Source of the DNA: DATELY01 sp035276085
Lineage (GTDB): Bacteria; Pseudomonadota; Gammaproteobacteria; Steroidobacterales; Steroidobacteraceae
Assembly (NCBI GenBank): GCA_035276085.1
Contig: DATELY010000235.1
Span: forward strand, 1-14,605
Direction: 5' to 3'
DNA: 14,605 nucleotides
Shown here: positions 6,911 through 12,901 of the stretch, in pieces
Layout: each line of letters opens with the position of its first letter
How positions within the stretch are numbered: the first letter of the stretch is position 1
Program-made: the position numbers and the translations under genes
Notes under the pieces: generated by a model
Seen by the model: only the letters and a program-made list of their open reading frames with translations
What the model was told of the DNA's origin: nothing
Databases searched by the model: none

Positions 6911-8278
6911 TCAGTTTGTCAGTGGAGGAAAGTGACGGGTGGCAAGCGCACCCATCGAGCCGGACGCAAGCTGCGTTTCGAACGCCGCCGATTGTCGAAA
7001 GAATAGATGCGCTTCGCGGATATCAATCGCCAGCTCGCGAATCTTCGCCGACAAGGCGGCTCGACCAGACGCTAACGTAGCGGGAGCCTCACCCAGCAAG
7101 CGAGCCAATTCGCTGAGCTCCCATCGCTCGACTTCGGGCCCGATACTGTAGAGCTGTCGCATGAACTTCACGGCCTTGGCAACATCCTTGGCCTTCAGGA
7201 TCGCATCCTTATTGTTATCGCAGCCCGGAACGATGACTGTGCGAATATCGTTCAGCACCTGCTCAAAGAGTCCGTCGTACTCCCTCGGCGGCACGTCGAG
7301 CTTCTCGACCGAAGCTGCAGAGCTACCCTCGACTGCGTCAATCGCTTCTATGAGCAATCGGCGGTTGAGCGCACGGGAAATAACCGAGGCTCCGGCCCGA
7401 CCACTCACATTACAGTGCCGGATGATCACGATGCGCCACGACACGAACACGCGATGAAATCGAATCCGATCGAGGTTGACCGGGCTGCCGCTGGCCGCCT
7501 CATATTCCCGAACGCGCGCTGGAAAATCTGGCGCCGGCTCCAGCACCGATCGCAGAGAAAACCAGGCGAGATCCTCCATCGGATCGCCCAGATGCGCTAG
7601 TTCCCAGTCAATCAGTGCACTCAACCGTCCCGATTCGAACATGAAGTTGCCGGGCCCGGCATCGCCATGAACCAGCACGGCAGGGGCCGAGACAGCCGGC
7701 CTGTTGTCTTCAAGCCAGATCCGGCCGAATTCGATCAACGGATCAGTGCGGCCCGACTCGAGATACATCGCATACCAGGTCTTTATTTCTCCCCGCACGG
7801 CTTCGTCGATCGTGCGATGTCCACCGAAGCTCGGTATGTCCAAGGTAGAGGCAACCACAGCATGCAATTCAGCCAGAGCTTCTACGCACTGCCTGGCCAG
7901 AGCTGCTTTTTCCTTCAGATCTTCCAATCCGCGATAGTCCGCGGTTCCGGCTGCACGCTCAGTCAGCATCGCCTGATATCGCGGGTGAACAGCCACCAGC
8001 CGAGGTATACAAACAGGTTTGTCGCGCAAAGCCGCATAGGCTTCGGCTTCACGCCGAACGGTGTAAGGCCCCCCGCCGGCATCTTCAAACGTCTGATACC
8101 TGAGAAACAAAGGCGTTATCTGCCCATCGCGCTTCTGCAGATCGACGGACCAGCCGACGCAGCGATTTCCGCCGGCCGCGAGCTTCGCCTCCACGACTTT
8201 CCCGCCGCCGGCTTCCTCTACCCATGGGAACAGATCGTCCGTACCTAACATCCCGACACTATTCTTACGTCCACTCAT
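6911..8278 (-). CDS. APH-family phosphotransferase with C-terminal DUF6285-like domain (ACAD10/11- and LvaA-type kinase relative)
   Basis: 455 aa from the chosen ATG. The aminoglycoside-phosphotransferase kinase fold covers about residues 15-320. The catalytic loop LVHGDAGPGN has Asp206 and Asn211, the DFG-equivalent IDWE has Asp224, and HLGDPMEDLAWF (229-240) is characteristic of the subgroup found beside acyl-CoA dehydrogenases. This subgroup includes ACAD10/11 kinase domains and LvaA, which phosphorylate hydroxyacyl-CoAs. From about 335 to 420 follows a helical segment (GPEVERWELSELARLLGE, 380-397) resembling the usually separate DUF6285 protein, so this looks like a fusion. The frame could extend to TTG 8329, or start later at ATG 8251. 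I chose ATG 8278 because GGGA lies 9 nt upstream. It is the first gene of the minus-strand operon, divergent from the acyl-CoA dehydrogenase. Confidence 0.85.
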   Translation of the reverse strand: MSGRKNSVGMLGTDDLFPWVEEAGGGKVVEAKLAAGGNRCVGWSVDLQKRDGQITPLFLRYQTFEDAGGGPYTVRREAEAYAALRDKPVCIPRLVAVHPRYQAMLTERAAGTADYRGLEDLKEKAALARQCVEALAELHAVVASTLDIPSFGGHRTIDEAVRGEIKTWYAMYLESGRTDPLIEFGRIWLEDNRPAVSAPAVLVHGDAGPGNFMFESGRLSALIDWELAHLGDPMEDLAWFSLRSVLEPAPDFPARVREYEAASGSPVNLDRIRFHRVFVSWRIVIIRHCNVSGRAGASVISRALNRRLLIEAIDAVEGSSAASVEKLDVPPREYDGLFEQVLNDIRTVIVPGCDNNKDAILKAKDVAKAVKFMRQLYSIGPEVERWELSELARLLGEAPATLASGRAALSAKIRELAIDIREAHLFFRQSAAFETQLASGSMGALATRHFPPLTN

Positions 8279-8585
8279 GCAAACATCCCGCGTCCTTCCA
8301 GTCGCACCCACACAAGCTTTAGGAATCAAAGCCGACTGGAACGAATTGGCTCGACTCGCAGCTTCGCCGGTCGCTGCTCAAGGACTTGACCTGCCTCGGC
8401 GCCGGAGGCGTCAGCGGATCGCTGATCTTCCTGATGGTGGGCAAGCTGGCTTCAGGGTGTCAATCGCGTACCGAGTAATGTCATCCATCTGATGTTTGAT
8501 ACAACCTGCCTTTCGATAGTTGGGGTTGCGATTCGATTCCGTCACTATCTGTGCAGCCGTCAGAAGGGTAAAAGCGGGAGAATAG
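8279..8585. promoter_or_regulatory. Divergent intergenic region between phosphotransferase and acyl-CoA dehydrogenase genes
   Basis: 307 bp that must hold promoters for both the eight-gene minus-strand run and the plus-strand acyl-CoA dehydrogenase unit. I cannot assign convincing -35/-10 boxes on either strand. At 8529-8542 is CGATTCGATTCCGT, whose reverse complement closely matches one arm of the inverted repeat at 9755-9784, so it is a possible shared operator. GGGAG at 8576-8580 is the ribosome binding site of the plus-strand gene. A stop-to-stop frame at 8323-8478 (+) resembles a Tat signal peptide but has no start codon upstream. Confidence 0.55.
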
Positions 8586-9752
8586 ATGGATATCAGCCTT
8601 AGCGAGGATCAAAAGGCAATCGACGAGAGCGTTCGGCGTCTCTGCAGTCAGTTCAGCGATCAGTATTGGACCGACTGCGAAGAACAGACGCGGTTTCCCG
8701 AGGAATATTATCAAGCCATGGCTTCGGCTGGCTGGCTCGGAATTACCATGCCGGTCGAACTCGGCGGCTCCGGCCTCGGCGTGACTGAGGCCGCGATCAT
8801 GATGCACGCCGCCACCTCGAGCAACGGCGGATACTCTGCAGCGACGGCGATCCACGTCAATCTGTTCGGCCCACACGCTATTGTCGTTCACGGCTCGAAA
8901 GAGCAAAAACAACGCATCCTCGTGCCGCTTTTGAAGGGCGAAAAAAAAGTATGTTTTGGGGTGACCGAACCTGATGCCGGCCTGGACACGACGAGCATCT
9001 CTACAGTCGCCAAGCGAGCGAATGGTGGTTATCGCATCACCGGACGCAAAATGTGGACCTCCACGGCTCAGGTGGCCGACAAGATTATTATTCTGGCCCG
9101 CACCAGCCCCAAGGAGGACAGCAGCAACCCCACAAAGGGCATGACGCTGTTTTGCACGGATCTCGACCGATCCAGGATTCAGGTCAATAGAATCAAAAAA
9201 CTGGGACGCAACGCAGTCGATTCCAACGCTGTATTCATCGACGACCTGTTCGTGCCGGATGAGGACAGGATCGGCGAAGAGGGTTCGGGCTTCCGCTACC
9301 TGCTCGACAGCTTGAATCCCGAGCGGATTCTGGTGGCGATTGAAGCCATAGGATTGGGTCGCGATGCCGTGCGGCGCGGAGCGGAATACGCAAAGGAGCG
9401 CAAAGTCTTTGGCAGGCCCATTGGCCAGAACCAGGGCATTCAACATCCGCTCGCGGAATGCTGGGCTTACCTTGAATCGGCTTACTGGATGTGTTTGCGC
9501 GCAGCTTCGCTTTACGATCAGGGTCAACCCTGCGGAGCTGAAGCCAATGCGGCGAAATTCCTCGGCGCACGCGCTGCGTTCGATGCCGCCACCACTGCCG
9601 TATTGACTCATGGTGGAATGGGATACGCGAAGGAGTTTCAAGTGGAGCGCCTGTTCCGCGAGTCCATCCTGACGCGAATTGCGCCGGTGACCGAACAACT
9701 GATTTTGTCGTTCATCGCCGAAAAGGTGTTGCAGCTGCCCAAGTCCTATTGA
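8586..9752 (+). CDS. Acyl-CoA dehydrogenase
   Basis: Full-length 388-aa FAD-dependent acyl-CoA dehydrogenase that introduces an alpha,beta double bond into an acyl-CoA and passes electrons to ETF. Visible: N-terminal helical domain (1-120), the flavin/acyl binding strand FGVTEPDAGLDTTSI (124-138), MWTST (156-160), RKVFGRPIGQNQGIQHPLAE (272-291) and THGGMGYAKEFQVERLFRE (341-359). The MCAD-type catalytic Glu in the EGT motif near the C-terminus is missing (APVTEQ, 366-371). Glu246 in NPERILVA occupies the alternative catalytic position of isovaleryl- and long-chain acyl-CoA dehydrogenases, so activity is expected. The ATG has GGGAG 5 nt upstream. It is the first gene of the plus-strand unit, divergent from the kinase gene and 74 bp before a CaiB-type transferase. 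Substrate unknown; a role paired with the APH kinase is inferred. Confidence 0.95.
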   Translation: MDISLSEDQKAIDESVRRLCSQFSDQYWTDCEEQTRFPEEYYQAMASAGWLGITMPVELGGSGLGVTEAAIMMHAATSSNGGYSAATAIHVNLFGPHAIVVHGSKEQKQRILVPLLKGEKKVCFGVTEPDAGLDTTSISTVAKRANGGYRITGRKMWTSTAQVADKIIILARTSPKEDSSNPTKGMTLFCTDLDRSRIQVNRIKKLGRNAVDSNAVFIDDLFVPDEDRIGEEGSGFRYLLDSLNPERILVAIEAIGLGRDAVRRGAEYAKERKVFGRPIGQNQGIQHPLAECWAYLESAYWMCLRAASLYDQGQPCGAEANAAKFLGARAAFDAATTAVLTHGGMGYAKEFQVERLFRESILTRIAPVTEQLILSFIAEKVLQLPKSY

Positions 9753-9754
9753 GG

Positions 9755-9784
9755 CGATTTCGATTCAAAACGGAATCGAAATCG
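9755..9784. repeat. Perfect 12-bp inverted repeat between acyl-CoA dehydrogenase and CoA-transferase genes
   Basis: Arms CGATTTCGATTC (9755-9766) and GAATCGAAATCG (9773-9784) are perfectly complementary around the 6-nt loop AAAACG. The hairpin begins 2 nt after the dehydrogenase stop and ends 42 nt before the next start. No T-run follows, so a classic intrinsic terminator is unlikely. An operator or an RNA-stabilising or processing hairpin fits better. Its right arm plus flanking bases resembles the reverse complement of 8529-8542 upstream of the dehydrogenase. Confidence 0.75.
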
Positions 9785-9826
9785 GGCATTTGCACCTCAA
9801 CAGTATTCTTCTGAGCCGATAATGAT

Positions 9827-11050
9827 ATGACTGGCGCATTATCTCATTTAAAGGTCCTGGACCTTTCACGCATACTGGCCGGACCGATGGCAACCCAGAA
9901 TCTGGCTGATCTGGGTGCCACCGTGTTCAAGGTGGAGCGGCCAGAAGTCGGTGACGACACACGCAGCTGGGGCCCGCCGTTCTTAAAGGACGCCAGCGGA
10001 AAACCGACTTTCGATTCGTCCTATTTTCTCAGCGCCAACCGGGGCAAGAAGTCGATTACCCTTGATTTTTCCAAGCCCGCCGGTCAGGCCATCGTCCGCC
10101 AACTGGCGCTGCGTGCCGATATCCTGGTGGAAAACTACAAGGTCGGCACGCTGGCGTCGTACGGCCTGTCGTACAACGACCTCAAAGAATCAAATCCGCG
10201 CCTGATCTACTGTTCGATCACCGGTTTCGGTCAGGACGGTCCCTATTCGCATCTTCCCGGATACGATTTTGTCTTCCAGGGCATGGGCGGCTTGATGGGC
10301 ATCACCGGCCACGCTGACGAGCAACCTGGCGGCGGTCCAATGAAGGTCGGTATCGCGGTGGCCGACATCATGACCGGCATGTACGCCACGACCGCGATCC
10401 TCGCAGCCATCGAACATCGCCGTATCACGGGAAAGGGACAATATATCGACATGTCCCTGCTCGACTCGGTCGTGGCACTCAATTCATACCAGGCACTCAA
10501 TTACTTCATTTCGGGCAAGATCCCGCAACGACAGGGCAACGCTCATCCAAACATGGTGCCGTACCAGGTTTTCAGATGCCGGGACGGCAATATCATCATC
10601 GCCATCGGCAATGATGGTCAGTTCCGGCGCTTCGCCAAAGCTGTCGGCCACGAAGAATGGGCAAGCGACCCACGCTATGCCACAAACCCCGAACGCATTC
10701 GGAATCGTGAATCGCTCGTTGCAGAAATCTCCAAGGTCATGCTCGTGCATGAAATGACCGCGCTGGTCAATTTACTGGAATCTGTACAGGTCCCTTGCGG
10801 CCCGATCTATACCATGGACCAGGTGTTCGAAGATCCTCAAGTGCAGCATCGCGGCATGAGAATCTCCCTCCCGCACAGTGCGGGAGTCATGGCGCCCAAT
10901 GTAGCGAGTCCGATGCGCCTCTCGGACTCCGCCATCGAGTACCACCATGCGGCACCGATGCTGGGCGAGCACACCGATCAGGTGCTGGCGGAGGAATTGG
11001 GACTCTCCGCGGAGGAAATTGCGGAATTGCGCCGGGATTGCATTTGCTGA
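9827..11050 (+). CDS. CaiB/BaiF (family III) CoA-transferase, second copy
   Basis: 407-aa family III CoA-transferase. Visible: VLDLSRILAGPMATQNLADL (10-29), FKVERP (34-39), ANRGKKSITLD (70-80), VENYKVGTLASYGLSY (101-116), ITGFGQDGPY (131-140), the probable nucleophile Asp180 in GIAVADIMTGMYA, GKGQYIDMSLLDS near 203-215, and the C-terminal LGEHTDQVLAEELGL. It is paralogous to the minus-strand copy at 1571-2803 but clearly divergent, including around the nucleophile (VADIMTG against VMDFSTG), so the two probably handle different acids. ATG 9827 is preceded closely by an out-of-frame ATG (9822) that stops at once, and no strong Shine-Dalgarno is visible. It follows the acyl-CoA dehydrogenase after a 74-nt gap containing the inverted repeat, and is probably co-transcribed with it. 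It converges on the EthD-like gene with 38 nt between stops. Confidence 0.94.
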   Translation: MTGALSHLKVLDLSRILAGPMATQNLADLGATVFKVERPEVGDDTRSWGPPFLKDASGKPTFDSSYFLSANRGKKSITLDFSKPAGQAIVRQLALRADILVENYKVGTLASYGLSYNDLKESNPRLIYCSITGFGQDGPYSHLPGYDFVFQGMGGLMGITGHADEQPGGGPMKVGIAVADIMTGMYATTAILAAIEHRRITGKGQYIDMSLLDSVVALNSYQALNYFISGKIPQRQGNAHPNMVPYQVFRCRDGNIIIAIGNDGQFRRFAKAVGHEEWASDPRYATNPERIRNRESLVAEISKVMLVHEMTALVNLLESVQVPCGPIYTMDQVFEDPQVQHRGMRISLPHSAGVMAPNVASPMRLSDSAIEYHHAAPMLGEHTDQVLAEELGLSAEEIAELRRDCIC

Positions 11051-11088
11051 ACGGGACCGCTTCGCATGCGCCGCTAGCGATCGAGGTG

Positions 11089-11709
11089 TTATCGGGCGGC
11101 TTCCCAATTGGGGACTGGAGCCGGAATTTGCCGGTATTCTTTTACGATCAGGCACTCATCGGCAGGAAGCCGAGCAGGCTCTGAGGTCCACGCCATCCGA
11201 AACACGGCGACGTCGCTGGGCACTTTCGCCCATTCGACGCCGTCCCGGTAGATGAGCTTGTGACTGACGAAGTTGTCGACGACCCGTCGGGCACCTGAAG
11301 GCGCAGGGGGTAGCGCATTGGCATCGGGGTACATCCAGATGGCCTTGGCTTCGGGTGTCGCTTCACCGAGCGGAGAGTCGAGCGTTGCGCTGGGTACCCT
11401 CTCCTTCTCGCTCCACACGACATAGAGCTCGAAGGCATCGAACAACGTCTGGTCGTCGGTGAGGACTTTCTGAAAGTCCTCCGGTGTTGCGTAGGAAATC
11501 GAAGGTGTCACCAGGTCCATCGCGGCGCGCACCCAATGTTCGGTGACCGCGTCTGGCCAGGTTTTGTTCTGCACGAGATTGACCGTGTAACCGAGCAGGC
11601 CGAGAGTCAGACGCTTTCCCAAGGGCGCATGGTTATTGATGTAGTGAGCGCCGAAATTTTCCCGGGTCCGAGTTGCCTTGCGCGTGAAGAGAAAGATCGT
11701 CTTTTCCAC
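11089..11709 (-). CDS. EthD-like dimeric alpha-beta barrel protein
   Basis: 206 aa from the proposed GTG. The N-terminus (KTIFLFTRKATRTRENF, then HYINNHAPLGKRL) matches the EthD pattern of a first beta strand, a short helix and a conserved HAPL-type segment. The second half (from KAIWMYPDANALPP through SHKLIYRDGVEWAKV) may be a second ferredoxin-like half. EthD-fold proteins occur beside many catabolic clusters, some as accessory factors and some as small enzymes, so no reaction can be assigned. The frame extends to a GTG at 11754, but GTG 11709 has GGAG 9 nt upstream and places the first strand directly at the N-terminus. TTG 11724 is another option. It stands alone, converging with the CaiB-type gene and diverging from the molybdenum hydroxylase operon. 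Confidence 0.75.
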   Translation of the reverse strand: MEKTIFLFTRKATRTRENFGAHYINNHAPLGKRLTLGLLGYTVNLVQNKTWPDAVTEHWVRAAMDLVTPSISYATPEDFQKVLTDDQTLFDAFELYVVWSEKERVPSATLDSPLGEATPEAKAIWMYPDANALPPAPSGARRVVDNFVSHKLIYRDGVEWAKVPSDVAVFRMAWTSEPARLPADECLIVKEYRQIPAPVPNWEAAR

Positions 11710-12004
11710 CTCCTGTTTCTCCAATGCGGCTGCTGCTATCAGGTCACCACACACTCACGCAGGATAGGATTATCCGTACCCCACTTTCGATAGGTCACAT
11801 GACTGGGGCTGCCGGAACACTGTCAACCGACTCGGAAGCGCGCAACCACAAAGAGAGCAAGAGTGGCGATGAGATCCTCTTTATCCTATGCCCTTGGTTC
11901 CGATGATTCATGAGGATGAAGATAGTGCGCATTCGGAAAACAGCAGCCGTGCTTCTCATCGACGGGCGGAAGCACGGCGTATGTAGCGTGCGGAGAGCTG
12001 ACTG
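11710..12004. promoter_or_regulatory. Divergent intergenic region upstream of the molybdenum hydroxylase operon
   Basis: 295 bp between the EthD-like gene (minus) and the FAD-subunit gene (plus). It contains a short palindrome GGATA-ggat-TATCC (11762-11775), a 10-bp inverted repeat at 11946-11978, a 31-codon frame at 11910-12005 that ends overlapping the next start codon, and GGAG at 11992-11995 (9 nt before ATG 12005). No convincing sigma-70 boxes were recognised. It must carry the promoter of the hydroxylase operon unless that operon is read from much further upstream, which the opposite orientation of the EthD-like gene makes unlikely. Confidence 0.5.
11946..11978. repeat. 10-bp inverted repeat upstream of the FAD-subunit gene
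   Basis: GCCGTGCTTC (11946-11955) and GAAGCACGGC (11969-11978) are perfectly complementary around a 13-nt loop. The repeat ends 26 nt before ATG 12005 and 13 nt before its ribosome binding site. It could be a leader hairpin or the operator of a dimeric regulator. There is no T-run, so it is not a simple terminator. Confidence 0.65.
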
Positions 12005-12901
12005 ATGGCACAAATGGCGTCAGTGGACGCATACCATGCCCCCTCCACTTTGCACGACTGCCTCGACATTCTCGCAAGAGAGGGTGAGCGGGTCGCCGTG
12101 ATTGCAGGAGGACAAAGTCTTCTGCCGCTGTTGAAGACGCGAGGTCTGCGGCCGAAGGTCCTGTTGGATCTGGCCAATGTCGATCGGTTGCGCACGAAGA
12201 AGGTGCTGGTCGATGACGGGGGCTTGCTGGAAGTTGGGGCGATGTGCCGGCATCGGGACCTCTGGAGCGATCCTCTCATCGCTGGCCAGTGGTCGGCACT
12301 TGCGGACGCTGCTGCAGGGATCGGTGATCGTCAAATCCAGAACCGTGGGACGCTGGGCGGCAATCTCGCGTTTGGCACGGTGCTCACCGATATGAAGCAG
12401 GTCGTGATGTGTCTGTCGGCCGAGCTGATGATCGCGGGACCGAAGGACACCCGGGTGGTATCGGCGCTTGATCTCTTCGGGGATCCAACACGCCTGTTGT
12501 TGGAGCCCGGAGAATTGCTGCAGGCGGTGCGGTTTCCCTCTCTGGGCACTGGAGCAGGAAGTGCCTACGGCAAGTATGGAATCACCGTGAACGGTCGTCC
12601 TGTCATTGGCATTGCCGCGATGTTGAGGCTGGACGACACGGGTGTGTGTTCATGTGCGAGGGTTGTGGTGGGTGGCTTGGTGCCCTGTCCCTGTGAAGCC
12701 AAGCTCGCGGCACAGACATTGGTCGGCCAACGGGTGGATGCGGACGTCATCGGCGCGGCGGCCGATACGGCTGCAAAGGAAGCAAACCCTCAGTCCGATG
12801 GTCGGGCGTCCTCGGCGTATCGCCGACAGCTGATTCGCGTTCTTGGCAGGCGAGTGTTGGAACTGGCACGCAAAAGAGCGCAGGAGAGTCTCGGACAATG
12901 A
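12005..12901 (+). CDS. Molybdenum hydroxylase FAD-binding subunit (CoxM-like)
   Basis: 298-aa medium subunit of a xanthine dehydrogenase/CO dehydrogenase-family enzyme. It carries electrons from the iron-sulfur subunit to FAD. Both FAD-binding motifs are visible: AGGQSLLPLLKTR (34-46) and QNRGTLGGNLAFG (111-123). The intervening VGAMCRHRDLWSDPL (76-90) is also typical, as is the C-terminal YGKYGITVNGRPVIGIAAML region. The segment right after the second motif (TVLTDMKQVVMCL) departs from the common AHADPAADLPA-type sequence. ATG 12005 has GGAG 9 nt upstream. Its stop overlaps the next gene's start (ATGA). The gene order FAD, FeS, Mo is that of coxMSL operons, but nothing here shows CO as substrate. 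The hydroxylase could act on an aromatic, heterocyclic or aldehyde compound. Confidence 0.93.
   Translation: MAQMASVDAYHAPSTLHDCLDILAREGERVAVIAGGQSLLPLLKTRGLRPKVLLDLANVDRLRTKKVLVDDGGLLEVGAMCRHRDLWSDPLIAGQWSALADAAAGIGDRQIQNRGTLGGNLAFGTVLTDMKQVVMCLSAELMIAGPKDTRVVSALDLFGDPTRLLLEPGELLQAVRFPSLGTGAGSAYGKYGITVNGRPVIGIAAMLRLDDTGVCSCARVVVGGLVPCPCEAKLAAQTLVGQRVDADVIGAAADTAAKEANPQSDGRASSAYRRQLIRVLGRRVLELARKRAQESLGQ

Noticed and set aside
6911..8278. Aminoglycoside resistance kinase
   Set aside because: The fold is shared, but the HLGDPMEDLAW signature, C-terminal extension and catabolic context match acyl-CoA-associated phosphotransferases instead.
8481..9698. Long minus-strand open frame (405 codons) opposite the acyl-CoA dehydrogenase
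   Set aside because: It is antisense to a clearly recognisable full-length dehydrogenase. Its translation shows no family motif, and such shadows are common in high-GC genes.
11051..11088. Bidirectional terminator between the convergent CaiB-type and EthD-like genes
   Set aside because: The 38-nt gap contains only a short CGCATGCG palindrome and no stem followed by a T-run on either strand.
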